From contig NZ_JANINI010000003.1 of assembly GCF_024580145.1 (NCBI RefSeq), positions 124,001 through 188,000 of the forward strand: 64,000 nt of DNA. Direction: 5' to 3'. Each line of letters begins with the position of its first letter. Positions within the stretch are counted from its first letter, which is position 1. Shown here piece after piece: positions 32,201-44,409 of this stretch. The notes below the pieces were generated by a model. The model made no database searches. It was not told the origin of the DNA and was given only the letters and a program-made list of their open reading frames with translations. The translations under genes and the position numbers were made by a program. Origin of the DNA: Methyloversatilis sp. XJ19-49. Its GTDB lineage: Bacteria; Pseudomonadota; Gammaproteobacteria; Burkholderiales; Rhodocyclaceae.

Positions 32201-33430
32201 CGCGTGGTCGACGAGCACGGCCGGGTGCTCGGCCAGTCGCGCAATCTGGCCGAACTGCGCACTCGGCTGAAGGACGAGGTGGCGCGTCGCTTCGAGTCGG
32301 CACGCATCGCGCTGCCGCCGGCCGCATCCGTGGCCGATGCGTCGCGAGTGTTGGCCAGTGAGCTTGCCAGTGCGCAGGCAAACGCACCGGCCGCGGCGCA
32401 CAACGACGCGGTGACCGCGAAGGCGGCGACGGCGCGCGGCAGCATGGCCGACGCATTGTCTGCGCTGGGCGCGCGCGACGTCGTGGCCAAGGCGCCGGTA
32501 CCGCAGCCGACGAGGAAGGGCCGCGCTGCAGCCGAACCGGCCGCCCCGGCGGTCGCCGAGCAGACCGCCGGCGACGAACGCTACCGCGCATGGACCTTCG
32601 GGCCGCTGCCCGAACTGATGGAAGTCGAAGTGGCCGGTCGCCGGGTGATCGGGTTTCCGGCGCTGCAGGACGAAGGCGAGTCGGTCAGCCTGCGCGTGCT
32701 CGACACGCCGGAGGCCGCACTCGAAGTGCACCGGCGCGGCCTGCGCCGGCTGTTCGCGCTCGAGCTGCGCGATCAGGTGAAGTACATCGAAAAGAGCCTG
32801 CCCGGCCTGCGCGACATGGCGATGCAGTACATGAACCTGGGCACCGAACCGGAACTGCGCGCCCAGCTGGTGGCCGCCACGATGGACCGCTGCTGCATGA
32901 TGGAACCCTGGCCGCAGGATGCCGCGAGCTTCGCCGCGCGTCGGGACGAAGCCCGGCCGCGCATTTCGCTGGTGGCGCAGGAAATCGGCCGCCTCGCCGG
33001 CCGCGTGCTGACCGAATACGCCGCACTGAACAAGAAGCTCATCGCGCTGAAGGCGCATCCGGACGCCGGCGCCGACATGCGCGCCCAGCTCGATGCGCTG
33101 GTCGGCAAGCACTTCATCGAACGTACGCCATTCGAGCGGCTGACCCACTACCCGCGCTATCTGAAGGCGATCGCCCTGCGCATCGACAAGCTGCGCACCG
33201 ACCCGGAACGCGACGCCCGCGCGCTTGCCGACTGGCAGTCGCTGGCCACACTGTGGGACCGCGAACGCATCTTGCGTGCCCGTGCCGGCGTGGCCGATCC
33301 CTTCATCGATGAATTCCGCTGGCTGCTCGAAGAGCTGCGCGTGAATCTGTTCGCCCAGGAACTGCGCACCCCGGTACCGGTGTCGGTGAAGCGGCTGCAG
33401 AAGATATGGGAGTCGCGCGCGCGGGCGTGA
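29276..33430 (+). CDS. hrpA: ATP-dependent RNA helicase HrpA
   Basis: This 1384-residue DEAH-box helicase is slightly longer than E. coli HrpA. Motif I is GETGSGKTTQLPK (about residue 95), motif II DEAHERSLN (about 193), motif III TSATLDAERF, motif V ATNVAETSLTVPG, and motif VI QRAGRCGR. These are followed by HA2 and OB-type domains and the long HrpA-specific C-terminus (DUF3418). E. coli HrpA resolves stalled ribosomes and affects mRNA processing. The length and the C-terminal extension separate it from HrpB. An alanine-rich, probably flexible, insertion lies at about residues 1010-1100. The ATG follows the repeat array. Confidence 0.94.
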   Translation: MTVPRPDLNALLESCMSRDAAAIGRALRELPPGQRTPDKWPAKLAERVAASQAKVAARRASAPRIEYPEELPVSARRDEIAAALAAHQVIIVCGETGSGKTTQLPKLCLELGRGARGLIGHTQPRRIAARATADRVAKELNVSLGREVGFAIRFTDRTSEDSRIKLMTDGILLAETQRDRWLAAYDTLIIDEAHERSLNIDFLLGYLREVLPRRPDLKVIVTSATLDAERFANHFAHGDTPAPVIEVSGRLYPIEMRWRPFEAQKDRDLYDAVCDAVDEAFSTGPGDVLVFMPGEREIREGTEALRKHHTRLAGVKPEVLALYARQSAQEQARVFQGSNGRRVILATNVAETSLTVPGIRYVIDTGLARVKRYSYRNKVEQLQVEPIAQSAAKQRAGRCGRVSSGVCFRLYDEEDFNQRPAHTDPEILRSSLAGVILRMKSLSLADVEEFPFIDRPAPRAIADGYQLLQELGAVDEARDLTTLGRELAKLPVDPRVARMILAARDHGALKEVLVITAGLSVQDPRDRPEERAGAADQAHAKFADERSEFLWYLKAWAAFDEVWHHQSQSKQREWCRANFLNWMRMREWRDVHTQLHTLCAEHEWKENEQPAELDALHRALLTGLLGNLGLRIEDARAGEPPYLGARGIKFWPHPGSALAKKGGKWIMTAELVETTRLFARCIARIEPEWVEEVGAHLLRRSTYEPHWSKSRGETVAWERGVIHGITLYAKRAVQYGKTDPVLARELLIREGLVNGDVTDIALKQMKFLQHNLDLIAQIERLEEKQRRQDLLVDESLIHAFYDSIVPADVIDLRGFERWRRDAERENPKLLYLTREQLMRHEAAGVSSERFPAKMDLLGQRLKLEYRHEPSAADDGVTLTVPLTLLNQIPAARLDWLVPGLIEEKVLQLAKTIPPKLRHRLQPVAGFVADFIAQEHDQAEPLVKALARAIELKVSLKLPSDAIRAENLPAHLMMNVRVVDEHGRVLGQSRNLAELRTRLKDEVARRFESARIALPPAASVADASRVLASELASAQANAPAAAHNDAVTAKAATARGSMADALSALGARDVVAKAPVPQPTRKGRAAAEPAAPAVAEQTAGDERYRAWTFGPLPELMEVEVAGRRVIGFPALQDEGESVSLRVLDTPEAALEVHRRGLRRLFALELRDQVKYIEKSLPGLRDMAMQYMNLGTEPELRAQLVAATMDRCCMMEPWPQDAASFAARRDEARPRISLVAQEIGRLAGRVLTEYAALNKKLIALKAHPDAGADMRAQLDALVGKHFIERTPFERLTHYPRYLKAIALRIDKLRTDPERDARALADWQSLATLWDRERILRARAGVADPFIDEFRWLLEELRVNLFAQELRTPVPVSVKRLQKIWESRARA

Positions 33431-33469
33431 CCGGCCTTCCCAGCGGCAGCCCCTGTGAGCGGCGGCTAT

Positions 33470-33760
33470 GGGAGTGGCATCTTTGGGAGTGGCACCTGTG
33501 GGAGCGGCCCCTGTGGGAGCGGCGGCCTCGCCGCGATCAGTGCCGCGATGGTCGCTGTGCAACGTGCGTATCGCGGCGAGGCCGCCGCTCCCACAGCCCT
33601 CCGGTCGGTTGTCGCCGCGGTTGTCGAGCAGCGATCTTTTTGTGGGCGTGGCGGCCTGTGGGAGCGGCCCCTGTGGGGGCGGCGGTCCCGCCGCGATCTT
33701 CACTTCGATCAGCGACCATCGCCGCACGATCGCGGCGGTCCCGCCGCTCCCACAAGGGCC
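33470..33760. repeat. Two adjacent REPIN elements
   Basis: The first pair of arms is at 33513-33537 and 33570-33594. The second pair, at 33673-33697 and 33728-33752, is a variant with GGCGGTCCCGCCGCGAT in place of GGCGGCCTCGCCGCGAT. Both sides carry the compensating change, so the inverted symmetry is retained. Short half-arm units such as GTGGGAGCGGCCCCT precede each. Confidence 0.83.
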
Positions 33761-33836
33761 GCCCATACCCACAAATGCACCCCACGGTCACTCTCTGCAA
33801 GAATGGCCGATGGGAAAGATTCCGGAATGACACGAC

Positions 33837-34274
33837 ATGTCTGCTGACACCGAACTGCGACTGCGCACGCTGATCACGGCGTTCGAATCCTTGACGCCGG
33901 ACACCGTGGACGCGCTCGCGGCGCTGTATGCGGCCGACGCGCGCTTCCGCGATCCGTTCAACGACGTACGCGGTCGGGCTGCCGTGGTGCGCATCTTCAG
34001 CCACATGTTCGAGCAGGTCGGCGCGCCGCGCTTCGAGGTGCACTCGGCGATGAGCGAAGGCGATGCCGCGTGGCTGGACTGGACGATGCACTTGACGATG
34101 CGCGGGCAGGCGCTGCAGATCGTGGGCGCGACGCGGTTGCGCTTCGACGACGCGGGGTGCGTCGTCGAGCATCGCGATTACTGGGATGCCGCGCAGGAGC
34201 TGTACGAAAAGCTGCCGGTGATCGGCGGCGCGATGCGCTGGCTGCGCCGCAGGCTTGCGGTGCCGGGCCTCTGA
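33837..34274 (+). CDS. NTF2/SnoaL-like protein
   Basis: This 145-residue protein has an NTF2-like cone fold pattern: LRTLITAFESLTPDTVDALAALYAADARFRDPFNDVRGRAAVVRIF, then WLDWTMHLTMRGQALQIVGATRLRFDDAGCVVEHRDYWDAAQELYEKLP. The F-x-D-P-F-x-x-V-x-G and Y-W-D patterns are common in SnoaL-like proteins found next to sterol or ketosteroid-like enzymes. No such partner is near, so the substrate is unknown. It converges on the dolP-like gene, 25 bp away. Confidence 0.75.
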   Translation: MSADTELRLRTLITAFESLTPDTVDALAALYAADARFRDPFNDVRGRAAVVRIFSHMFEQVGAPRFEVHSAMSEGDAAWLDWTMHLTMRGQALQIVGATRLRFDDAGCVVEHRDYWDAAQELYEKLPVIGGAMRWLRRRLAVPGL

Positions 34275-34299
34275 CGACGCCCGGCGACCGGCGGTGCGC

Positions 34300-35570
<1,271 letters not shown>

Positions 35571-35626
35571 TTATCAATATCCCCCGTGTTGCCCCGTTTT
35601 CTTACAGCCGGAAACGAAGCCGCCCT

Positions 35627-36004
35627 TCATCGTGCGGGCGCCAGTTCGACATAGACTTCGATGCGCACGCGCCGCCACGGGTCCGGGTCGTCGGACAGCC
35701 GGCCGATGCGCGCGCTCAGCCGCTGTCCGGCGTCCATTTCGGCGGCCGCCTCGAAATTGTCGGCGCGCGGCAGGTAGCCCAGCATGTGGCCGCGCCACAG
35801 CACGCGGATGGCGTGCCGGTCATGGCGGTTGCCGGGTTCGCGTTCAAGTGTCAGCGCATCGCCTTCGCGCAGGCCCTGGCGCACCGCGTACAGCTGGTGA
35901 AACTGTGCGCCGGCCAGTGGCGAGCGCTGCGCCAGCAGGCGAAGGCTCTGTGCGCACGAGACGTCGGCGGCGAGCAGGGTCAGTGCGCTACAGGCCGAAC
36001 GCAT
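35627..36004 (-). CDS. HIRAN-domain protein with signal-like N-terminus
   Basis: The 125-residue product from ATG 36004 starts MRSACSALTLLAADVSCAQS, which looks like a short signal sequence. A HIRAN domain follows: FHQLYAVRQGLREGDALTLEREPGNRHDRHAIRVLWRGHMLGYLPRADN. HIRAN domains bind DNA 3' ends in HLTF-type remodellers, but single-domain bacterial members have no settled role. The gene overlaps the yraN 3' end by 17 nt and precedes gmhA/diaA. Whether it is exported is an inference from the N-terminus. Confidence 0.78.
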   Translation of the reverse strand: MRSACSALTLLAADVSCAQSLRLLAQRSPLAGAQFHQLYAVRQGLREGDALTLEREPGNRHDRHAIRVLWRGHMLGYLPRADNFEAAAEMDAGQRLSARIGRLSDDPDPWRRVRIEVYVELAPAR

Positions 36005-36350
36005 CGCGTATCCATTCGATCTGCCTGCCGTCCAGACCCGACAGCGCCACCACATCGAAGCGTGCCGGTCGCCGGCGCGCACGCTGGCCCTGTTCGGCAA
36101 GGTAGTGCTGGGCGGCGCGGATCAGCCGCGCCTGCTTGGTCGGGCCGACACTGGCCGCGGCGCCGCCGAAGCGGGCATCGCGACGCAGGCGCACTTCGAC
36201 GAACACGAGGCTGTCGCCGTGTTCGCACACCAGATCGAGTTCGCCGTCCGGCCAGCGCAGGTTGCGGCCGATCACCCGCAGGCCGTGCGCTTCGAGATGA
36301 CGTGCAGCGAGCGCTTCGGCCGCTGCGCCGTGCGCGGCGCGCACCGTCAT
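35988..36350 (-). CDS. yraN: YraN (UPF0102) nuclease-fold protein
   Basis: This 120-residue protein has the UPF0102 pattern: GAAAEALAARHLEAHGLRVIGRNLRWPDGELDLVCEHGDSLVFVEVRLR. The D-x-x-G-E-L-D-L-V...V-F-V-E-V-R core is shared with the endonuclease/Holliday-junction resolvase fold. YraN's biochemical role is still unclear. It is divergent from rsmI, 62 bp away, the ordinary context in proteobacteria, and heads the yraN-HIRAN-gmhA/diaA-dolP unit. Confidence 0.92.
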   Translation of the reverse strand: MTVRAAHGAAAEALAARHLEAHGLRVIGRNLRWPDGELDLVCEHGDSLVFVEVRLRRDARFGGAAASVGPTKQARLIRAAQHYLAEQGQRARRRPARFDVVALSGLDGRQIEWIRDAFGL

Positions 36351-36412
36351 GCCGGCTTGTGGCGGACCGCTGCCACGCTCAGAATGGCGGCCCGCCCGCA
36401 GGAAAGCACCCG

Positions 36413-37315
36413 ATGACCGATGCCGTGACGCCCCATGATGACCTCGCGCTAGAATTTACGACATCGGCATTGTATGTCGTCGGCACGCCGATCGGCCATC
36501 TGGGCGAACTGTCGGCGCGCGCCATCGCGGCGCTGCGTGCCGCCGACCTGATCGCCTGCGAGGACACGCGGGAAACGTCGCGCCTCGCCCGTCACCTCGG
36601 CCTGAACGCGCAACTGGTGGCGGTGCATGAACACAACGAGCGCAGCGGCGCCGAGCGCCTGATCGCGGCGCTGCGCGATGGCCGTCGTGTGGCGCTGGTG
36701 TCCGATGCAGGCACGCCGGCGGTGTCCGACCCCGGTGCGCGGGTAGTGCGCGCGGTGCAGGACGCCGGCTTTCGCGTAATACCGATCAGCGGCCCGAGTG
36801 CCGTCGTGGTGGCGCTGTCGGCCAGCGGTCTGCGCGACGCACAGTTCCGATTCGTCGGTTTCCTGCCGGTCAAGTCGGCGGCGCGGCGCAAGGTGCTGGA
36901 ATCGCTGCGCGGGCAGGATTGCGCGCTGGTGTTCTACGAAGCGCCGCACCGCATCGTCGAATGCGTCGACGATATCGCCGCGGTGATCCAGCCGGAGCGC
37001 GAACTGGTGATCGCCCGCGAACTGACCAAGCTGTTCGAGCAGATCGTGCGCCTGCCGGTATCGGAGGCTGCCGCCTGGCTGGCGGCAGACCCCAACCGCC
37101 AGCGCGGCGAATTCGTGCTGCTGCTCGCGGCCGCGCAGCCCGAAGAAGGTCTGGATGCGTCGGCGCGCCGCGCGCTGGACCTGCTGCTCGACGAACTGCC
37201 GCCGAGCCGCGCCGTGAAGGTGGCCCAGGCCATCACCGGCGCACCGCGCAAGCTGCTGTACGACCACGCGATGACGCACGGCACGGATGCGCTGCAGGAC
37301 GAGGATGCGGGATAA
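36413..37315 (+). CDS. rsmI: RsmI, 16S rRNA C1402 2'-O-methyltransferase
   Basis: This 300-residue SAM-dependent enzyme methylates the ribose of C1402 in the 30S decoding centre. Motifs: LYVVGTPIGHLGELSARAIAALRAADLIACEDTR, VALVSDAGTPAVSDPGARVVRAVQDAGFRVIPISGPSA, FVGFLPVKSAARRKVLESL, and YEAPHRIVECVDDI. The ATG is at 36413, preceded by AGGAAAG; the longer frame upstream overlaps yraN antisense. The gene is divergent from yraN and followed by a REPIN. Confidence 0.95.
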   Translation: MTDAVTPHDDLALEFTTSALYVVGTPIGHLGELSARAIAALRAADLIACEDTRETSRLARHLGLNAQLVAVHEHNERSGAERLIAALRDGRRVALVSDAGTPAVSDPGARVVRAVQDAGFRVIPISGPSAVVVALSASGLRDAQFRFVGFLPVKSAARRKVLESLRGQDCALVFYEAPHRIVECVDDIAAVIQPERELVIARELTKLFEQIVRLPVSEAAAWLAADPNRQRGEFVLLLAAAQPEEGLDASARRALDLLLDELPPSRAVKVAQAITGAPRKLLYDHAMTHGTDALQDEDAG

Positions 37316-37344
37316 TCAACCGATAGGTCGCGCCGCATGGGGGC

Positions 37345-37460
37345 TCTGTGGGAGCGGTCCCTGTGGAACCGGCCCCTGTGGGAGCGGCGGCCTCGCCGCG
37401 ATAGCGCCGTGAGCATCGCTGTGCGGAGTGCGTATCGCGGCGGCCCCACCGCTCCCACAG
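37345..37460. repeat. REPIN element upstream of pyrC
   Basis: Arms lie at 37378-37402 and 37434-37459; the second has lost perfect symmetry (CGGCCCCACCGCTCCCACA). Half-arm units (GTGGGAGCGGTCCCT) precede. The rest of 37316-37573 shows no gene. Confidence 0.8.
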
Positions 37461-37573
37461 GTGAGCGACCCACAGGCGTCGCCCTGCCGATGAAGCGTCC
37501 GCGGGCAGGGCAAGCCGGCAAGACATACTGAACGCGTATCGCGACCCACATCGCAGAAAGAACAGGAACGCTC

Positions 37574-38632
37574 TTGAACAGACTGACGCTCACCCGCCCC
37601 GACGACTGGCATCTGCACCTGCGCGACGGCGCTGCGCTCAAGGCGGTGCTGCCTGATACGGCGCGCCGTTTCGGGCGCGCCATCGTCATGCCCAACCTGC
37701 GTCCGCCGGTCACCACGGTGGCGCTGGCGGCGGCCTATCGCGACCGCATCATGGCGGCGCATGCCGTCACGCCTGGCCTGCCGCCCTTCGAGCCGTTGAT
37801 GGTGCTTTACCTGACCGACAACACGCCGGCCGACGAGATCGGCCGCGCCTGCGACAGCGGCTTCGTGCACGCGGTGAAGCTCTACCCGGCCGGGGCCACC
37901 ACCAATTCCGACTCCGGCGTGACCGACGTGGCGCGTTGCGACGCGGCGCTGGCACGCATGGCCGAGCGCGGCCTGCCGCTCCTGATCCACGGCGAAGTGA
38001 CCGACGCCGAGGTGGATGTGTTCGATCGCGAGGCGGTGTTCATCGAGCGCGTGCTGCGTCCGCTGCTGGCGCGCCACCCGACGCTGCGCGTGGTGTTCGA
38101 ACACATCACGACCAGGGACGCAGCGGAGTTCGTGGCGGCGGGCGGCGACAACATTGCCGCCACCATTACGGCCCATCATCTGCTGATGAACCGCAATGCG
38201 ATCTTCGCCGGCGGCGTGCGGCCGCATCACTATTGCCTGCCGGTATTGAAGCGCGAGGTGCATCGCGTTGCGCTGGTGGCCGCCGCGACATCCGGCAACC
38301 GCCGCTTCTTTCTCGGCACCGACTCGGCGCCGCATGCGAAAGGCACGAAGGAGACAGCGTGCGGCTGTGCCGGCTGCTACACCTCACATGCCGGCATCGA
38401 ACTGTATGCCGAAGCCTTCGATGCCGCGGGCGCGCTGGACCGGCTCGAGGCCTTCGCCAGCTTCAATGGCCCGGACTGGTACGGTCTGCCGCGCAATACG
38501 TCGCGCATCACGCTGCTGCGCGAGTCGTGGGAGGTCAAGGCGGAGCAGGAATTTGCCGATGGTGATGTGCTGGTGCCATTGCGCGCGGGAGAGCGTGTCG
38601 CGTGGCGCATCGAACCTGAAAAGGTTGAATGA
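37574..38632 (+). CDS. pyrC: Dihydroorotase PyrC
   Basis: This 352-residue class II dihydroorotase closes carbamoyl-aspartate to dihydroorotate in pyrimidine synthesis. Zinc ligands are visible in DWHLHLRDG (residues 12-20), the carboxylated lysine in [15 protein letters not shown] (about 98-112), H in [21 protein letters not shown], and TAHHLLMN, then [22 protein letters not shown] near the end. It starts with TTG ([11 protein letters not shown]), in agreement with family length. The stop overlaps the following lipoprotein ATG. Confidence 0.95.
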   Translation: MNRLTLTRPDDWHLHLRDGAALKAVLPDTARRFGRAIVMPNLRPPVTTVALAAAYRDRIMAAHAVTPGLPPFEPLMVLYLTDNTPADEIGRACDSGFVHAVKLYPAGATTNSDSGVTDVARCDAALARMAERGLPLLIHGEVTDAEVDVFDREAVFIERVLRPLLARHPTLRVVFEHITTRDAAEFVAAGGDNIAATITAHHLLMNRNAIFAGGVRPHHYCLPVLKREVHRVALVAAATSGNRRFFLGTDSAPHAKGTKETACGCAGCYTSHAGIELYAEAFDAAGALDRLEAFASFNGPDWYGLPRNTSRITLLRESWEVKAEQEFADGDVLVPLRAGERVAWRIEPEKVE

Positions 38633-39066
38633 GTGATCCCATGACACGACTGACCTTGCTGATGCTGCCGCTCGCCGTCCTGCTGGCCGGATGCGATATC
38701 GAGAACGCCGCCTTCATGATCGAGAACAAGGATCACGCCCTGACGCTCAATCGTGAGAAGCCCTATTTCTGGAGTGGCGAATACAAGCTGGCCATCATCG
38801 TGTCGCGCATGCCGACCTGCCAGCGCCGTTACGTGATGAAGCCGGCGCGATTGACCGCCGCCAATGTCAGCGTGTTCGACGGTGGCGAGCCGAACCGCTA
38901 CCTGCTGCGTCAGGGCAGCCGCTGGTATGCCGTCAACACCACCGACTGCGCTTTCGCGGTGGTCGAAAAGCCGGCCGAAGTGCCGGGGGCGATCGGTGTG
39001 TTCCGCCGCAAGGATGACGCGCTCACCTTCGTCAAGAGCACGACGGCCGAGGCGGAGCAGCGCTGA
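38629..39066 (+). CDS. Small lipoprotein, unknown function
   Basis: This 145-residue protein overlaps the pyrC stop as ATGA. The signal peptide [18 protein letters not shown] carries lipobox L-A-G-C (an internal ATG at residue 5 is equally plausible). The mature part reads [44 protein letters not shown] and later [23 protein letters not shown], with two cysteines that could pair. I do not recognise the family beyond a betaproteobacterial hypothetical lipoprotein. The coupling to pyrC looks positional only. Confidence 0.75.
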   Translation: MSDPMTRLTLLMLPLAVLLAGCDIENAAFMIENKDHALTLNREKPYFWSGEYKLAIIVSRMPTCQRRYVMKPARLTAANVSVFDGGEPNRYLLRQGSRWYAVNTTDCAFAVVEKPAEVPGAIGVFRRKDDALTFVKSTTAEAEQR

Positions 39067-39107
39067 GCCTTGCTGCTGCATGGCCGGCCGGTCCGCTGCA
39101 TGCAGGC

Positions 39108-39866
39108 GTGCGAACGCTGCTGGATGCGCTGCTGCCTGATCTGACGGCACCCGCCGCCGCCTGGCTGGACGCGCAGGCAGAACGCATCGGCCGCCCGCGA
39201 ACAGGCACCGGACACGCGCTGACGTTCCGCGCATCGCCACCCGACGATCAGCCGTACGAGGCAAGAATCGCCGGCAGCGGCTGCGTGTCGACGCGCGATC
39301 ACAACTGGCATGACACCTTCAATGCGCTTGTGTGGCTGACCTTTCCGCTGACGAAGGCGGCGATGAACCGGTGCCATGTCGGGCATCTCCTGCATGCTTC
39401 GGACGGGGCGGGGACGCGCGGACCGGTGCGCGATGCGCTGACCCAGTTCGATGAGGACGGGCTGGTACTGGTATCTGACGACAGCAGCCTGCTGGAGGCC
39501 ATCCGCCATCACCGCTGGCGCGAGGCGATGTTCGATCAGCGGCCTGCGCTCGAATCCGCCCGGGTATTCGTGATCGGTCATGCGCTGCTCGACAAGGCGC
39601 GCGTGCCGCACGTCGGGCTGTGCGCACGCTCACTGCTCGTGTGCAGCAGCGAACTGGGCTGCGAAGCGGCGGCCGTGTCTGCCGCGCAGGTCGACGCCTG
39701 GCTTGCGGCGCGGATGGCGCGGGGTGACTGGCCCCGTTCGCCGCGCGACCTGCAGCCGCTGCCGGTGCTCGGTCTGCCCGGCATGACGACGGACAATACC
39801 TGCGCCACCTACTTCGACGACACGCGCCAGTTCAGATCCGTGCCACGCTGGCGGACTGCTCAATGA
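39108..39866 (+). CDS. DUF3025-family protein
   Basis: This 252-residue protein has the DUF3025 signature: YEARIAGSGCVSTRDHNWHDTFNALVWLTFPLTKAAMNRCH, then DGAGTRGPVRDALTQFDEDGLVLVSDD, and the C-terminus with PRDLQPLPVLGLPGM. The family is common in beta- and gammaproteobacteria and has no known function. GTG 39108 is used, but the real start may lie a few codons upstream since the frame stays open. It converges on secA with a terminator between. Confidence 0.8.
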   Translation: MRTLLDALLPDLTAPAAAWLDAQAERIGRPRTGTGHALTFRASPPDDQPYEARIAGSGCVSTRDHNWHDTFNALVWLTFPLTKAAMNRCHVGHLLHASDGAGTRGPVRDALTQFDEDGLVLVSDDSSLLEAIRHHRWREAMFDQRPALESARVFVIGHALLDKARVPHVGLCARSLLVCSSELGCEAAAVSAAQVDAWLAARMARGDWPRSPRDLQPLPVLGLPGMTTDNTCATYFDDTRQFRSVPRWRTAQ

Positions 39867-39893
39867 AAAAGGGCGACCCCTCGGGTCGCCCTC
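39866..39893 (-). terminator. Rho-independent terminator of secA
   Basis: On the minus strand AGGGCGACCC, loop GAG and GGGTCGCCCT form a near-perfect 10-bp stem, followed by TTTT and then CATT. It lies 22 nt past the secA stop, as expected for the end of that unit. Confidence 0.82.
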
Positions 39894-39914
39894 TCGACTT
39901 CTGATCGCCGTCGT

Positions 39915-42653
<2,739 letters not shown>

Positions 42654-42782
42654 CGAAGACTGGGGCCCGTTTCGGGCAAACCGAAGGCGGAAAAGGGTGC
42701 GATTCTAGCATGCGGCCGCGCGGCCTCCAGCCGGGGCTGCTGTACGTGCGCACGCGGGGGAGGCGGGCGCCGCAGGGCGCGC

Positions 42783-43751
42783 TCAGTGCCTGTGGCTGCC
42801 TGCTTTTGCCTGCTGCAGACCGGCCGGCTGGGCTTTGCGCGCCAGCTCGAGGAAGCGGTTGGGGTTCTGTGCCACGTCCTTCACCCGGACCTCGAAATGC
42901 AGGTGCGGACCGGTGGAGCGCCCGGTACTGCCGACTTCCGCGATCTTCTGCCCGCGTTTGACGATCATGCCGGCACTGACCGTGAGCTTGCTCGCGTGTG
43001 CGTAGCGCGTGCTCAGGTCGCGTCCATGGTCGATTTCGACCATGTTGCCGTACTGCGGATGGTAGGACGCAGAGGTGACCACGCCGGCCGCGGCGGCGAT
43101 GATGGGCGTACCGACGTCCGCAACGAAATCGACGCCCTCATGCATGGCGCGCGAACCATTGAAGGGATCGATGCGCCAGCCGAAGCCCGACGCGTTCCAG
43201 GCGCCGCCGATCACAGGCAGCGTGGAGGGCACGAGGGAGAGGCTGGCCTGATCCAGCAGCAGTTCGGACTCGATCACTCCAAGGTAGTCGTCCTGCTGCG
43301 ACAGCAGATCGGCAAAGTGCTTCATCTGTGCTTCGAGTTCGATCGCAGACAGTGCATTTTCGTTCACCAGCGGACCGCCCTGGCCGGGCGGTGGCGATGT
43401 GCGCACCGGCTCTGGCGCCTTGACGCCGGCAAACTTTGCAAGTCTGGAACCGAGTGTATCGAGCTGGATCAGCTGGGCCTGCATCTGCCCCAACTTGACT
43501 GCCATGGTGTTCAGATTCTCGCGCACGAACTGTTCGCTACGCTGGATTTCCTCGTTGCGGGCAGTCGCGATCATGTCGTCGATCAGCGGCAGCTTCCATT
43601 CGCTGGCGTGCTTGAGAGTGATGAAGGAGAAGGCCGAAGCGAGGGAAAAAACCAGCACCGTGAAGGCAACGAGCGCACTGACGAGGTGCCAGGGCTGGAC
43701 CGTGATGGCCTTTGCTGTTGTCAGGCGACTGGAAACAAGAATAATCTGCAC
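42783..43751 (-). CDS. M23 (LytM) family metallopeptidase, membrane-anchored
   Basis: This 322-residue protein has one N-terminal span (LVSALVAFTVLVFSLASAFSFITL), a coiled-coil-like region with EEIQRSEQFVRENLNTMAVKLGQMQAQL, and a C-terminal LytM domain with zinc ligands in MHEGVDFVADVGTP and HLHFEVRV plus GNMVEIDHGRDLSTRYAHASKL. Such endopeptidases cut peptidoglycan cross-links. The ligands H...D and H-x-H are present, so it is probably active rather than a NlpD-like activator. Start is GTG (MQIILVSSRL). It is divergent from the DUF721 gene, 22 bp away, and precedes secA. Confidence 0.9.
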   Translation of the reverse strand: MQIILVSSRLTTAKAITVQPWHLVSALVAFTVLVFSLASAFSFITLKHASEWKLPLIDDMIATARNEEIQRSEQFVRENLNTMAVKLGQMQAQLIQLDTLGSRLAKFAGVKAPEPVRTSPPPGQGGPLVNENALSAIELEAQMKHFADLLSQQDDYLGVIESELLLDQASLSLVPSTLPVIGGAWNASGFGWRIDPFNGSRAMHEGVDFVADVGTPIIAAAAGVVTSASYHPQYGNMVEIDHGRDLSTRYAHASKLTVSAGMIVKRGQKIAEVGSTGRSTGPHLHFEVRVKDVAQNPNRFLELARKAQPAGLQQAKAGSHRH

Positions 43752-43773
43752 GCTCGCTCCCGAGTTCTTGTCT

Positions 43774-44202
43774 ATGTCAGCCCGCCGTCTGCACGATCAC
43801 CTTACAACGCAGGACAGCCTGGCTCAACTTGCCCTGCACGCCAGAACCATCGGGCGCGTGCAGCGGGCTTATGAAAAATTCCTGCCACCGGAACTGGCGA
43901 ACATCAGCCGCGTATTGAACGTGAAGCAGGGAGTGGTGGTTGTCAGTGCGCCTTCGGGTGCCGTTGCCAACCGACTCAGGCAAGTGTTACCGAGCGTACT
44001 GACAGCCCTCCGGGAAAGTTGCAGCGAGGTTACCGAAGTCAGGGTCAAGGTGCAAGCCCATGAAGGACAACAGCTTCCGGCGCGCGCACCCCGTCGTGAG
44101 GTCAGTCAGCAGGCGCGCGCGAAGCTGGCCGAAGGCAACGCCGTGCTTGCGCCGGACAGCGAGCTGCGCCGTGCATTGCAGAAGCTGATCGACGGGAACT
44201 GA
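43774..44202 (+). CDS. DUF721 (DciA-like) protein
   Basis: This 142-residue protein begins MSARRLHDHLTTQDSLAQL and contains RVQRAYEKFLPPELANISRVLNVKQGVVVVSAPSGAVANRLRQVLPSVL, the DUF721 pattern. DciA, the characterised member of this family, loads or regulates the replicative helicase DnaB in bacteria lacking DnaC. The start is ATG 43774; longer readings run into the M23 gene on the other strand. The placement between lpxC and secA is typical of betaproteobacteria. Helicase function is inferred. Confidence 0.82.
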   Translation: MSARRLHDHLTTQDSLAQLALHARTIGRVQRAYEKFLPPELANISRVLNVKQGVVVVSAPSGAVANRLRQVLPSVLTALRESCSEVTEVRVKVQAHEGQQLPARAPRREVSQQARAKLAEGNAVLAPDSELRRALQKLIDGN

Positions 44203-44217
44203 TGCGGAGAACGGACC

Positions 44218-44400
44218 CTAGATAATCAGGACCCGTTCGAGTACGAACAGCGCGCCGATCAGCAGTGCCGCGATGATCGAATACTTCAGCAGCAGCCCGG
44301 CCAGTGTCAGGTAGCGCCTGTTGCGCGTGATGACATAGGTGATGAAGCAGGCTGCGATCGAAATGATCAGCAGGATGCCGATCAGGCGCAGGATGAGCAC
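44218..44400 (-). CDS. Small two-span membrane protein between lpxC and DUF721
   Basis: This 60-residue product starts at GTG (MLILRLIGILLIISIAACF) and is almost wholly hydrophobic. A first span covers residues 1-22, a short basic loop R-N-R-R-Y follows, and a second span reads LLLKYSIIAALLIGALFVLERVL. It starts 9 nt after the lpxC stop on the same strand, in an otherwise tightly packed cluster. No function is known to me. Conservation of composition and position suggest a real gene. Confidence 0.68.
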   Translation of the reverse strand: MLILRLIGILLIISIAACFITYVITRNRRYLTLAGLLLKYSIIAALLIGALFVLERVLII

Positions 44401-44409
44401 AGGCGGGAC

